A stretch of 62,383 nucleotides of DNA from Nevskiaceae bacterium (GTDB lineage: Bacteria > Pseudomonadota > Gammaproteobacteria > Nevskiales > Nevskiaceae): assembly GCA_021731445.1 (NCBI GenBank), contig JAKFXK010000020.1:1-62383 (forward strand). The letters are read 5' to 3'. The notes under the pieces were generated by a model that was given only the letters and a program-made list of their open reading frames with translations, was not told the origin of the DNA and did no database searches. A program made the position numbers and the translations under genes. Shown in pieces: positions 7,490 through 16,059 of this stretch. Numbering within the stretch: the stretch's first letter is position 1; each line of letters begins with the position of its first letter.

Positions 7490-8752
7490 TCAGCCAGCCG
7501 AATCGGCTCCGCAGAGCTTGAGGGTGGCCCTGGCACCCCCACCCGCGCGGTTTTCGAGGCGCAGGCCCCAGCCCAGCCGTGTGGCCAGGGTGGCGGCGAT
7601 GTAGAGACCCATGCCGGTGCCGCCGTCGTGGCCGCGCGTGCGCGGGGCAAACACCTGCGGCAATTCGTCTGTAGGCACACCGGGGCCGTCATCATCGACG
7701 ATCAGCTCACCGCTGCTGAGCCGCAGGCGCACGCCGCCAGGCTTGGGCGCCGCGCGTAGGGCGTTGCGCAAGAGGTTGCTGACGATGATGGCGACAGCCC
7801 CCGGGGGGGCTACGACGGTGCAGCTTTGCAACTGCCAGACGACGGCATGGCTGTCGATCTGCGCCGCACAGAGGTCCTGCAGGCACTCGTGCAGCGGCAG
7901 GGTTTCGACAGTCGGGGCCTCGCCGGCGCGGCTGAGCCAGAGCAGCGCATCGAGATCGTGCTGCGCCTGTCGCGCTGCGCGCTGGATGCGTGCGAGCGCA
8001 GGTGAAGAATTGCTGGCTTCAAGCACCTCGGCGGCACCGCGAATCACGGCAAGCGGCGTGCGCAGCTCGTGGCTGGCGGCGGCGGCAAAGGCGCGTTCGC
8101 GTTCCACCAGATCATCGAGGCGCTGCATGTAGGCGTTGAGGGCATCGGCAATCACCGCCAGCTCGCTGTCGCGGTCGGCTGGGGCCAGGCGCTGGCCGCG
8201 CTGCTCCGGGTCGAGTGCGTGCAGCTTGGCGACCAGGCCATCGAGGGGGCTTAAGGTTTGCCGCGCCAGCCGCCCCGAAATCCAGAAACCCAGGAGCGCG
8301 ATCAGGCCCAGCGCGCCGAACAGTGCAATGAACAACAGGCGTTCGCGGGCCTCCATCGCATTGTCGCGGTAGCTCAGGTAGGCGATGTCGCCCGCTGCCA
8401 GCTGCTGAACCCGCACGAAAAACCGCTGCTCGCCGATGACGAGCTGGTCGTAGCTGCCGGGGGCGAGATCGGTCAGCGTGTGTGGCGGCTTGGCACCGCC
8501 GAGTGCCGGGCGGTAGAAGCGCAGGGTCTCGCCCTGCATGTCGCCAGGGGCCGGCACGGTGTTGGCGCGCACGCGGTAGCTCATCTCGCGCTCCAACAGG
8601 GTGCCCAGCGTGGCTTTTTCGATGTAGCGCTCCATGCCGAGAAACACCAGGCTCAGGATCAGCGCGCTGATGGCGGTGAGCGCCACCAGCGCAGTGGCGA
8701 GGCGGCGGCGCAGGCGGTGGCCGCCCATTGTGGATGCGGCGGCGGTCTTCAC
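7490..8752 (-). CDS. Two-component sensor histidine kinase
   Basis: 420 residues. Two transmembrane helices (about 19-41 and 139-158) enclose a ~95-residue periplasmic sensor. A HAMP-like linker follows, then an H box with ASHELRTPLAV (phospho-acceptor H228), an N box (VSNLLRNALRAAP), and G boxes DDDGPGVP and GGTGMGLYIAATLA. It autophosphorylates and passes phosphate to the OmpR-type regulator whose gene overlaps its start by 4 bases (ATGA). Overall it resembles the QseC/PmrB class, but the signal is not evident. One possible link is envelope or export stress, given tatABC just upstream on the same strand. Confidence 0.92.
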   Translation of the reverse strand: MKTAAASTMGGHRLRRRLATALVALTAISALILSLVFLGMERYIEKATLGTLLEREMSYRVRANTVPAPGDMQGETLRFYRPALGGAKPPHTLTDLAPGSYDQLVIGEQRFFVRVQQLAAGDIAYLSYRDNAMEARERLLFIALFGALGLIALLGFWISGRLARQTLSPLDGLVAKLHALDPEQRGQRLAPADRDSELAVIADALNAYMQRLDDLVERERAFAAAASHELRTPLAVIRGAAEVLEASNSSPALARIQRAARQAQHDLDALLWLSRAGEAPTVETLPLHECLQDLCAAQIDSHAVVWQLQSCTVVAPPGAVAIIVSNLLRNALRAAPKPGGVRLRLSSGELIVDDDGPGVPTDELPQVFAPRTRGHDGGTGMGLYIAATLATRLGWGLRLENRAGGGARATLKLCGADSAG

Positions 8753-9429
8753 GCGATTGGCGCGATCAGCCGATAACCCTCGCCATGCACGGTATGGATG
8801 AGCTTGTGCGCAAAGGGTTTGTCGACGGCATTGCGCAGGTTGTGCATGTGCGCGCGCAGCACGTCGCCGTCGGGGGTGTCGTCGCCCCAGAGCGCGTGCT
8901 CGAGTTCCGCGCGGCTGACCAGCTTGGGGGATCGGCGCAGCAGCGTTTCCAACAGACGCCGTTCGGCGCGGGTGAGGTCGAGTTTCACCGTGCCTCGATG
9001 GGCCTCGGCGGTTTCCGGGTCGAGCACCAGGTCGGCCACTTGCAGCTTGCCGCCGCTGCCAGCCCAGCCACTGGCACGGCGGTGCAGGGCGCTGAGGCGG
9101 GCGCTGAGCTCGGACAACGCAAACGGCTTGACCAGATAGTCGTCGGCACCCGAAGCCAGGCCCTCGACCCGGTTGGCGACGGTGTCGAGCGCGGTGAGCA
9201 TCAGCACCGGCGTGGTGTTGCCCTGTTGGCGCAGCTTCTTGCAGAGGGTGGCGCCATCCATGCCGGGCAGCAGGCGGTCAAGCACGATCACGTCATGGCC
9301 TCCGGCTTGCGCGAGGCTGAGGCCGCGCGGGCCGTCGGCGGCGAAATCAACGCTATGACTCTGGGCCGAGAGAAAGTCGCCGAGATTGGCAGCGAGGTCG
9401 GGGTGGTCTTCGATGACGAGTACGCGCAT
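8749..9429 (-). CDS. OmpR-family response regulator
   Basis: 226 residues. The receiver domain (1-~118) has the acidic pocket E7/D8, phospho-acceptor D51 in VIVLDRLLPGMDG and the conserved Lys in VKPFALSELSARL. The C-terminal winged-helix DNA-binding domain includes LTRAERRLLETLL and ends with the conserved HTVHGEGYRLI. It is the first gene of a two-gene regulatory pair with the kinase and lies 36 bases after tatC on the same strand, so it might be co-transcribed with tatABC. The target genes are unknown. Confidence 0.93.
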   Translation of the reverse strand: MRVLVIEDHPDLAANLGDFLSAQSHSVDFAADGPRGLSLAQAGGHDVIVLDRLLPGMDGATLCKKLRQQGNTTPVLMLTALDTVANRVEGLASGADDYLVKPFALSELSARLSALHRRASGWAGSGGKLQVADLVLDPETAEAHRGTVKLDLTRAERRLLETLLRRSPKLVSRAELEHALWGDDTPDGDVLRAHMHNLRNAVDKPFAHKLIHTVHGEGYRLIAPIA

Positions 9430-9465
9430 GGGCCAATGATAGGCCGCTGCCCGGTCAAGGCTTCG

Positions 9466-10221
9466 TCAAGTGAGAGTGGCGACCTTGCGGCGGCCGCGCT
9501 CGATCACGCCCGCCCACAACAGTCCCACCTCGTACAGCAGATAGCTGGGGATCGCCACCAGCAACTGGCTGAACACATCCGGCGGCGTGATGATGGCGGC
9601 GACCACGAACACGCCGACCAGCACATAGCCGCGACCCTCTTTGAGCTGTGCGGTGCTGACAAAGCCGGTGATGACCAGCAGCACCACCGCCACCGGCATC
9701 TCGAAAGCCACGCCGAAGGCGACGAACATGGTCATCATGAAATCGAGGTAGTCGCCGATGTCGGTGGCCACCACCACGCCCTCCGGGGCGGCCGACAGCG
9801 TGAACTGGAAAACGATCGGCAGCGTCACGAAGTAGGCAAAGGCAATGCCCGCGTAGAACAGCAGTGTCGAGGACACCAAGAGCGGCACCATCAGCCGCCG
9901 CTCGTTCTTGTAGAGGCCGGGGGCGACGAAACCCCAGACCTGGTAGAGCACCCAGGGCATGGCGATGATGAGCGCGGCGAAGGCCGAGAGCTTCAGGGGG
10001 GTGAGAAAGGGCGAGATGACTTTGGTCGCAATCATCGAGGTGCCCGCAGGCAGCAGCTGCACCAGCGGCCGGGCGAAGACGCCGTACAGCTCCTTGGCGA
10101 ACACCGCCAGCGGCAGCAGGATGACGATGACGCCGACCAGCGCCCGCAAAAACCGCGTGCGCAGTTCCAGCAGGTGTTGCAGCAGCGGTTGCTCAGGCCC
10201 CAGGGGATTGTCACCAGCCAT
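9466..10221 (-). CDS. tatC: Sec-independent translocase subunit TatC
   Basis: 251 residues with six predicted transmembrane helices and TatC signatures: HLLELRTRFLRALV near the N-terminus, the conserved FxxxPL-like region with SPFLTPLKLS, and MPWVLYQVWGFVAPGLYKNERR. TatC recognises twin-arginine signal peptides and forms the receptor complex with TatB in the inner membrane. It follows tatB by 3 bases. Two probable Tat substrates with lipoprotein signals are encoded in the same window (11.2 kb and 60.5 kb). Confidence 0.97.
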   Translation of the reverse strand: MAGDNPLGPEQPLLQHLLELRTRFLRALVGVIVILLPLAVFAKELYGVFARPLVQLLPAGTSMIATKVISPFLTPLKLSAFAALIIAMPWVLYQVWGFVAPGLYKNERRLMVPLLVSSTLLFYAGIAFAYFVTLPIVFQFTLSAAPEGVVVATDIGDYLDFMMTMFVAFGVAFEMPVAVVLLVITGFVSTAQLKEGRGYVLVGVFVVAAIITPPDVFSQLLVAIPSYLLYEVGLLWAGVIERGRRKVATLT

Positions 10222-10224
10222 CGT

Positions 10225-10533
10225 TCAAGCCTTGGTGTCGGTGGCAGGCGGCGGGGCCAGCGCCTGCTGGGCGTCTGTCACTTCGGTCTGCACATTGGCC
10301 TTGAAGCTGGCGAGTTCAGCGCGTGCGATGCGGTTGGCCTCTTCAAGCCGCTTCTTGATCTCGGCGGCATGGGTTTCACGTTCGAGTTCGGTCGAGAGGT
10401 TGCGCATGTAGGCACGCGCCTGCCCGGTCCAGCGGCCCGCCATGCGGGCGACCTTGGGCAGGCGCTCCGGACCCAGCACCACTAGTGCCACCACAAAGCA
10501 CAGGAACAGCTCGCCAAAGCCGATGTCGAACAC
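10225..10533 (-). CDS. tatB: Sec-independent translocase subunit TatB
   Basis: 102 residues. It has the typical TatB layout: an N-terminal transmembrane helix MFDIGFGELFLCFVVALVV, the hinge LGPERLPKVAR, then a long amphipathic charged helix (AYMRNLSTELERETHAAEIKKRL) and a short Pro/Ala tail. TatB bridges the signal-peptide receptor TatC and the TatA pore. It sits between tatA and tatC with short spacings, one operon on the minus strand. Confidence 0.95.
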   Translation of the reverse strand: MFDIGFGELFLCFVVALVVLGPERLPKVARMAGRWTGQARAYMRNLSTELERETHAAEIKKRLEEANRIARAELASFKANVQTEVTDAQQALAPPPATDTKA

Positions 10534-10560
10534 CGTCGCGTCTCGTGCCGGGTCGCGGAG

Positions 10561-10782
10561 CTAGACGTTTTCTTTCTTGGTGTCGCTGTGGGCGTTCTGC
10601 GATTGCGCGGCGACGGCATCGGGCTTTTTATCGACGCCGTCGGCACCTTCCTTCATCGCATCCTTGAAGCCCTTCACCGCGCTGCCGAGATCGCCGCCCG
10701 CGCCGCGCAGCTTCTTGGTGCCGAACACGATCAGCACGACGACGAGAACGATCAGCCAGTGCCAGATGGAAAATGAGCCCAT
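10561..10782 (-). CDS. tatA: Sec-independent translocase subunit TatA
   Basis: 73 residues from the ATG at 10782. The protein begins [26 protein letters not shown], the diagnostic TatA transmembrane helix and FGTKKL hinge, followed by the amphipathic helix [18 protein letters not shown] and an acidic-polar tail. TatA oligomerises to form the transport pathway for folded proteins. An upstream in-frame extension exists but is the shadow of hisE, and the internal ATG with GGAGATTCAC upstream is the real start. Confidence 0.95.
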   Translation of the reverse strand: MGSFSIWHWLIVLVVVLIVFGTKKLRGAGGDLGSAVKGFKDAMKEGADGVDKKPDAVAAQSQNAHSDTKKENV

Positions 10783-10810
10783 GTGAATCTCCTTCGATGA
10801 CAGAACAGAA

Positions 10811-11140
10811 TTATTTGGACCGCGCCGCTTTTTCAGCGTGGCCCGAAGTGCCCATGCGGCGCGCGAGTTCGTCGAGCACCGCCTGGTGGGAAAGGCCCCG
10901 GTGCGCGAGCAGCACCAGGGTGTGGAACCAGAGATCCGCCGTCTCGCAGACCAGCGCAGCGTCATCCTCGTTCTTGGCGGCGATGACCGTTTCGGTCGCC
11001 TCTTCGCCGATCTTCTTGCAGATACCGTCCACGCCCTTGGCATATAGGCTGGCGACGTAAGAACTGGCAGGATCGGCCCCGATGCGCTGGCGAAGCTCCT
11101 GCTCCAGGGCAGCGAGCAGATTGGTAGCTGGCGGAATCAT
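10811..11140 (-). CDS. hisE: Phosphoribosyl-ATP pyrophosphatase
   Basis: 109 residues from the ATG at 11140. A start 30 bases further up is possible, but homologues begin near [12 protein letters not shown]. The MazG-like all-alpha fold motifs are clear: [30 protein letters not shown] and [10 protein letters not shown], with the acidic residues that bind magnesium. It hydrolyses phosphoribosyl-ATP to phosphoribosyl-AMP, step two of histidine synthesis. It precedes tatA by 28 bases. Unlike the usual order, hisI is not upstream: the neighbouring slot is taken by an opposite-strand dioxygenase-like gene. Confidence 0.95.
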   Translation of the reverse strand: MIPPATNLLAALEQELRQRIGADPASSYVASLYAKGVDGICKKIGEEATETVIAAKNEDDAALVCETADLWFHTLVLLAHRGLSHQAVLDELARRMGTSGHAEKAARSK

Positions 11141-11242
11141 CGGGAAAGTGTAGCGCGCCGATTGCGTCAACAGTACGTCAGTGCCTCGATCAGGGCGCGA
11201 TGGGCACCCGGCAAAGCCTTAAAGCAGACGAAGGAGTGTGTC

Positions 11243-12112
11243 ATGAGCAAGACCCCAAAAATCCAGATCATCACCAGCGCCGCATTGCAAAGCACTCCAC
11301 TCAGCCGACGCCATGCCATCCGGCTGATCGGCGGCGGGGCCATCGGTGCGGCTGTCGTGGCTGGCTGCGGTGGTGGTGCCGATACGGCAATCACCACGCC
11401 GACGCCCAGCCCGACGCCTGCGCCGACCCCGACACCCACGCCAACCATCGGCAGCTGCACCAAGGTGGCGGAGGAAACCGCAGGGCCGTTCCCCGCCAAT
11501 GGCAGCAACAGCAATGCCGGCGTCAGCAAGAATGTGCTGAGCGACACGCGCATTTTCCGCACGGATATCCGCGCCGATCTTGACGGCAGCAATATCCAGC
11601 CCGGCACGCCGTTGACGATCACCATGACCTTGCTCAACGTCAATGGCAGCTGCGCCAAGCTGGCGGGCTACTACGTGTATCTCTGGCATGCCAATGCCAC
11701 TGGCAGCTACAGCCAGTACAGCGGCAACAACAACGGCGGTGATTTTTCAGCCCGTACTTTCTTGCGCGGTGTCGCGCAGACCGATGCCAATGGCGTGGTG
11801 ACTTTCACCACCATCTTTCCAGGTCGCTATGCGGGCCGTGCGACGCACATGCACTTCCAGGTGTTCCCGGACAGCTCACCGGCCAACGGCGAGCAGCGCG
11901 CGACCTCGCAGCTGGCGTTCCCTGCGGCCATCGTCGATGGCAGTGGCAGCCCTTATACAAACACCACGCTGTATCCCTCAAGCGCGAGCAACAACACCCG
12001 CAACGAAAACGACAATGTGTTCAGCGATGGCACCGCGACTGAAATGTTGACCATCACCGGCAACAACAGCAATGGCTATGCCGCGACCATCACGGTCGCG
12101 GTTTCGGCCTGA
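11243..12112 (+). CDS. Tat-exported intradiol-dioxygenase-like lipoprotein
   Basis: 289 residues from ATG 11243, preceded by GAAGGAG. The N-terminus holds a twin-arginine motif (SRRHAI, 21-26) and a hydrophobic stretch ending in VAGC (Cys42), so it is probably a Tat-exported lipoprotein. A Pro/Thr/Ser tether (about 51-68) follows. The rest is the beta-sandwich of intradiol ring-cleavage dioxygenases. All four predicted Fe(III) ligands are visible: Y156 (GSY), Y196 (PGRY), H202 and H204 (THMHF). The family cleaves catechol-type aromatics; the extracellular members have poorly known substrates. It lies on the opposite strand within the his-tat series and carries a palindromic repeat just downstream. 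Confidence 0.87.
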   Translation: MSKTPKIQIITSAALQSTPLSRRHAIRLIGGGAIGAAVVAGCGGGADTAITTPTPSPTPAPTPTPTPTIGSCTKVAEETAGPFPANGSNSNAGVSKNVLSDTRIFRTDIRADLDGSNIQPGTPLTITMTLLNVNGSCAKLAGYYVYLWHANATGSYSQYSGNNNGGDFSARTFLRGVAQTDANGVVTFTTIFPGRYAGRATHMHFQVFPDSSPANGEQRATSQLAFPAAIVDGSGSPYTNTTLYPSSASNNTRNENDNVFSDGTATEMLTITGNNSNGYAATITVAVSA

Positions 12113-12153
12113 TCGTCCTGGAGCCTTTTTGATTCAAGACACGACATACCCAC

Positions 12154-12235
12154 TGTCATTCTGAGCGAAGCGAAGAATCTTCTCCCTCACAGTGCAGGCT
12201 CTGAGAGGAGATTCCTCGCTACGCTCGGAATGACA
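12154..12235. repeat. Intergenic 27-bp imperfect inverted repeat (REP/MITE-like)
   Basis: The left arm (12154-12180, starting TGTCATTCTGAGCGAAGCG) and right arm (12209-12235, ending CGGAATGACA) are reverse complements at 24 of 27 positions, with 28 bases between. This type of TGTCATTCTGAGCGAAG palindrome is known to recur in many environmental bacteria. It sits between the convergent dioxygenase and hisF genes and could also act as a terminator-like stem. Confidence 0.8.
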
Positions 12236-12268
12236 GATTGATGTGCGTGCACTTAAACCAAAAATGCT

Positions 12269-13039
12269 CTAGCTACGCACCCGTACCCCGCGCGATTGCA
12301 GGTATTGCTTGGCCTCGCCGACGGTGTGGGTGCCCTTGTGGAAGATGCTCGCCGCCAGTGCGGCATCGGCATGGCCCTCGACCAGACCCTGGTAGAGATG
12401 CTCCAGCGTGCCGACGCCGCCACTGGCGATCACTGGCACGTTCACCTCCCGGTTGATGGCGGCGAGCAGCTCCACGTCGTAGCCCTCCTTGGTGCCGTCG
12501 CGATCCATGCTGGTGACCAAGAGTTCGCCGGCGCCGCGCCGAACCATGTTGACGGCCCATTCCACCGCATTCAGGCCGGTTGCCTTGCGACCGCCGTGGG
12601 TGAATACCTCCCAGCGCGCTGTCTCGCTGCGCTTGCTGACGCGCTTGGCGTCGATGGCGACGACGATGCACTGCACGCCGTAGCGGTCGCCCGCCTCGGT
12701 GACGAAGTCCGGATTGGTGACGGCGGCCGTGTTGATGCTGACCTTGTCGGCACCGGCGGCGAGCAGGCATTTCACATCCGCACAGCTCCGCACGCCACCG
12801 CCAACGGTGAGCGGGATGTAGATCTCGCGGGCGACGGCTTCGACGGTCTGGAACAGGGTCGGGCGGTCGTCTGACGACGCGGTGATGTCGAGAAACACCA
12901 GCTCGTCGGCACCCTGGGCGTCGTAGCGGCGCGCGACTTCAACGGGATCGCCGGCGTCCTGCACATGCTCGAACTTCACGCCCTTGACGACGCGGCCGCG
13001 ATCAATATCGAGGCAGGGGATGATGCGTTTGGCGAGCAT
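12269..13039 (-). CDS. hisF: Imidazole glycerol phosphate synthase, cyclase subunit HisF
   Basis: 256 residues, a (beta/alpha)8 barrel. The N-terminal catalytic Asp is in [16 protein letters not shown] and the second is in VVAIDAKR. Phosphate-binding motifs are VGGGVRS and [13 protein letters not shown]. With HisH it converts PRFAR and ammonia to imidazole glycerol phosphate and AICAR. It lies 12 bases after hisA. In most relatives it is followed by hisI; here it is followed by an inverted repeat and the end of a convergent dioxygenase-like gene. Confidence 0.97.
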   Translation of the reverse strand: MLAKRIIPCLDIDRGRVVKGVKFEHVQDAGDPVEVARRYDAQGADELVFLDITASSDDRPTLFQTVEAVAREIYIPLTVGGGVRSCADVKCLLAAGADKVSINTAAVTNPDFVTEAGDRYGVQCIVVAIDAKRVSKRSETARWEVFTHGGRKATGLNAVEWAVNMVRRGAGELLVTSMDRDGTKEGYDVELLAAINREVNVPVIASGGVGTLEHLYQGLVEGHADAALAASIFHKGTHTVGEAKQYLQSRGVRVRS

Positions 13040-13051
13040 TGAATCAGCAAA

Positions 13052-13780
13052 TCAGGCGGTGGCGATCTTCACCGCATCGGCGAGTTTGAACTTGTGCTCG
13101 TACAGCGCGCGGCCAATCACCGCGCCAATCACACCGTCGGCCTCCAGCGCCTTGAGCTTGCGGATGTCATCGAGCGAGCCGATGCCGCCGCTAGCAATCA
13201 CCGGCGTCTTGATCGCCCGTGCAAGTGCCTGGGTGGATTCGACATTGAAGCCATCCAGCATGCCGTCCTTGCCGATGTCGGTGTAGATGATCGCCTCCAC
13301 GCCATCGTGCTCGCACTGCTGCGCGATTTCGGTGACGGTGTGGTGACTGAGCTTGCTCCAGCCATCGACGGCGACATGTTCGCCCTTGGCGTCGAGGCCG
13401 ACGATGACGTGGCGCGGATACTCGATGCAGAGATCGTGCAGCACATGCGGCGCGGTGATCGCGCGGGTGCCGAGAATCACGTAGCTCACGCCCAGTTCGA
13501 GGTAGCGTTGCACCGTTTCCTCGTCGCGGATGCCGCCACCCACCTGCACCGGCACCTTGCCGGCGGCCTTGACGATGGCCTCCACCGCGCGCAGGTTCAT
13601 CGGCCGCCCCTTGAGCGCACCGTCGAGATCCACCGCATGGATGCGCTGTGCGCCATCGCCCACCCAGCGCCGGGCCATTTCACCGGGGTCGTTGGAGAAC
13701 ACCGTGACATCGTTGAAATCGCCCTGGCGCAGGCGCACACACTGGCCGTTCTTGAGGTCAATCGCAGGGATCAGGAGCAT
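13052..13780 (-). CDS. hisA: ProFAR isomerase HisA
   Basis: 242 residues, a barrel paralogous to HisF. The catalytic Asp is in LLIPAIDLKNGQCVRLRQG, with a second Asp in IIYTDIGKDGM and the phosphate sites VQVGGGIRD and VIASGGIGSLDD. It carries out the Amadori isomerisation of ProFAR to PRFAR, step four of the pathway. It starts 136 bases after hisH and is 12 bases from hisF. Confidence 0.97.
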   Translation of the reverse strand: MLLIPAIDLKNGQCVRLRQGDFNDVTVFSNDPGEMARRWVGDGAQRIHAVDLDGALKGRPMNLRAVEAIVKAAGKVPVQVGGGIRDEETVQRYLELGVSYVILGTRAITAPHVLHDLCIEYPRHVIVGLDAKGEHVAVDGWSKLSHHTVTEIAQQCEHDGVEAIIYTDIGKDGMLDGFNVESTQALARAIKTPVIASGGIGSLDDIRKLKALEADGVIGAVIGRALYEHKFKLADAVKIATA

Positions 13781-13916
13781 GGCGCGTTGAGACGGTTTGT
13801 CGCTTTGGGCTTCGGTTGGTCTGGCGGGTTGGAACGCGCGGGCTGTAAAAGCTGGATGCTCCCGACCGACTCTGCCCTAGCGCCGCGACAGTCGCAAGCG
13901 CGAGTGCTGAGGCACG

Positions 13917-14558
13917 TCAGGGATTCCAGTTCACGAAGTTGGCCAGCAGGGTCAGCCCCAACGCCTGTGATTTTTCGGGATGGAACTGGAAAGCCACCAG
14001 GTTCTCGCGGGCGATGGCGGCGGCGAACAGCTGCGTGTACTCGGTGCTGCCCAGCACATGCTGCGGGTCGCGCGGCCGCGCGAAATAGCTGTGCACGAAA
14101 TAGAACCAGCTCTCGTCCGGCACGCCCGCCCAGATCGGGTGCGCGCGTTCCTGCTTGACGCGGTTCCAGCCCATGTGGGGCACTTTCAGGCGCTCTGCGT
14201 TTTCAGCTGCGGGCAGAGGGTCAGGGAAGCGCAGGACTTCGCCAGGGAACAAGCCCAGCGCCGGCACGCCGCCGTTCTCCTCGGAAAACTCCAGCATCAC
14301 CTGCATGCCCAGGCAGATGCCGAGCATCGGCACCTTGCGCGAGGCCTCGAGTACCAGCTGTGAGAGTTCGAGCCGTTGCAGCTCCTTCATGCACTCGCGC
14401 ACGCCGCCGACGCCGGGCAGCACCAGGCGGTCACAGTCGAGCAGCTCTTCGGCGTCGTAGCTGACGATTACGCGCTGGTCCGGGGCCACCCGTTCGAGCG
14501 CCTTGGCGAGCGAATGCAGATTGCCCATGCCGTAGTCGATGACGCCAACCGTTTTCAT
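13917..14558 (-). CDS. hisH: Imidazole glycerol phosphate synthase, glutaminase subunit HisH
   Basis: 213 residues, a class I glutamine amidotransferase. The nucleophile C82 is in MLGICLGMQ, the oxyanion region is PGVGG, and the His/Glu pair is in FQFHPEKS near the C-terminus. It supplies ammonia to HisF. The order hisB-hisH-hisA-hisF is typical of proteobacteria. The 136-base gap to hisA is larger than the other gaps in the cluster; I see no gene in it. Confidence 0.97.
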   Translation of the reverse strand: MKTVGVIDYGMGNLHSLAKALERVAPDQRVIVSYDAEELLDCDRLVLPGVGGVRECMKELQRLELSQLVLEASRKVPMLGICLGMQVMLEFSEENGGVPALGLFPGEVLRFPDPLPAAENAERLKVPHMGWNRVKQERAHPIWAGVPDESWFYFVHSYFARPRDPQHVLGSTEYTQLFAAAIARENLVAFQFHPEKSQALGLTLLANFVNWNP

Positions 14559-14593
14559 GCGGGGATGTGCACTCTGGCGAAGTCTTGGGCGCG

Positions 14594-15187
14594 CTAGAGA
14601 ACGCCCTTGGTCGAGGGCGTCACGCCCAGCTGGCGCGGGTCAAGCTCTGCCGCAGCCCGCAGCGCGCGGCCAAAGGCCTTGAATACCGTCTCGGCAACAT
14701 GGTGGGCGTTGTCGCCCTTGAGGCTGTCGATGTGCAGCGTGACGTCGGCGTGGTTGATGAAACCCTGGAAGAACTCGTGGAACAGGTCCACGTCGAAGGC
14801 GCCGATGTGCGAACGGGGAAAGCTCACGTTCCAGATCAGGCCCGGGCGGCCGGAGATGTCGATCACCACCCTCGACAGTGCCTCGTCGAGCGGCACGTAG
14901 GCATGGGCGTAGCGGCGGATGCCCTTCTTGTCGCCGATGGCTTTCAGAAACGCCATGCCGAGCGTGATGCCGATGTCCTCCACCGTGTGATGGGCGTCGA
15001 TTTCAAGATCGCCCTTGGCCTCGATGTCGAGGTCGATCAGCCCGTGACGGGCGATCTGGTCGAGCATGTGGTCCAGAAAGGGCACGCCGGTCACAAAGCG
15101 CGAGATGCCCGTGCCATCGAGATTGAGCTGGAGTTTGATCTGGGTCTCGCGCGTAATGCGCTCGACGCTGGCGGTGCGGGCAATCAT
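14594..15187 (-). CDS. hisB: Imidazoleglycerol-phosphate dehydratase HisB
   Basis: 197 residues, the monofunctional dehydratase without the N-terminal phosphatase of the enteric protein. The manganese-binding histidine motifs are HHTVEDIGI and the later HADVTLHID and GDNAHHVAE. It removes water from imidazole glycerol phosphate. It is the first his gene of the minus-strand cluster, 40 bases after a membrane-protein gene, and 35 bases before hisH. Confidence 0.97.
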   Translation of the reverse strand: MIARTASVERITRETQIKLQLNLDGTGISRFVTGVPFLDHMLDQIARHGLIDLDIEAKGDLEIDAHHTVEDIGITLGMAFLKAIGDKKGIRRYAHAYVPLDEALSRVVIDISGRPGLIWNVSFPRSHIGAFDVDLFHEFFQGFINHADVTLHIDSLKGDNAHHVAETVFKAFGRALRAAAELDPRQLGVTPSTKGVL

Positions 15188-15227
15188 CGAAGGCTAGTAA
15201 GTTGAAGCGGGCGAAGGATACACCCGC

Positions 15228-16022
15228 TCAATGCACGACGCCGCTGCGGCGCGCGTGGGCCTTGACCAGATGGGCGCCGATGGCACTGACTGCAACGCCC
15301 GTGAGTGTGGCCGGCAGCCAGGCCAGTGCGCCGAGTTTCGACATCGTCGCCGCAAACACCAGAAAGAACGCCGCGAAACCCATCTGGCCGCTCAGGAACC
15401 CCCGCAGCGCCCGCAGCAGCGGGTCGCGCCCGGCCATCGCAAAGGTAAACGAGGGGATCACCGTCGCCGCCACCGGCGCACCGGCCAACACGCCGGTGAA
15501 CTCCGGCCCGATCAGCGCCGCAGCCCAGGTCAGCAGCGACACTAGGGCGACAGCGGCTGTCATGCGCGCCAGCAGCTCATGGTGCGGCAGCTCGACCGGC
15601 AGCGGCGCTGACAAGGCGCGCGGCAACAGCCGGGTGGCGGCCAACAGCAGCACCGGGATCACCGCCACCCCGAGCCAGTGCTGGCTATCGAGCGCCGAGT
15701 AGTGCAGGCCGCTGGCCACCGCGAGATAGGCGACCCAGCCCAGCAGGAGCGAAACCTGCCAGCGGAAGCGGGCGCTGGCGAAGCCGTACACCATCAGGTA
15801 GGTCATCGTCGCCCATACCCCGATCGGCGCGGTGAGCGCGACCCGGTGCGCGATCGCCGCGCCATCCGTGAGCCACAGCGCGAGCACGATGGGTGCCGCC
15901 ACCAGCGGCAGCCCGCCGAGCAGGCCCGAAAGCCCCGGCCCCCAGCGTTTGCCAGCGAGGCTGGCCAGGCCGATCAGCAGGGGCGAGGCGAATAATTTGG
16001 TGGCGAGGGCGGCGCTGAGCAT
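15228..16022 (-). CDS. Multi-spanning inner-membrane protein of unknown function
   Basis: 264 residues with about eight to nine hydrophobic helices and short loops, Gly/Ala/Leu-rich. An internal resemblance between GLSGLLGGLPLVAAPIV in the first half and TGVLAGAPVAATVIPSF in the second suggests two repeated halves, as in small transporters. I do not recognise the family. It precedes hisB by 40 bases on the same strand and may share its transcript. A role in transport of histidine precursors or amino acids is only a guess from position. Confidence 0.7.
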   Translation of the reverse strand: MLSAALATKLFASPLLIGLASLAGKRWGPGLSGLLGGLPLVAAPIVLALWLTDGAAIAHRVALTAPIGVWATMTYLMVYGFASARFRWQVSLLLGWVAYLAVASGLHYSALDSQHWLGVAVIPVLLLAATRLLPRALSAPLPVELPHHELLARMTAAVALVSLLTWAAALIGPEFTGVLAGAPVAATVIPSFTFAMAGRDPLLRALRGFLSGQMGFAAFFLVFAATMSKLGALAWLPATLTGVAVSAIGAHLVKAHARRSGVVH

Positions 16023-16059
16023 GGGGTGCCACAGTGTGCGGCATCACGCCGCCCCTTAT

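Noticed and set aside
8728-10485. 585-codon plus-strand frame across the response regulator and tatC
   Set aside because: Antisense to well-defined genes; Gln/His/Arg-rich with no domains.
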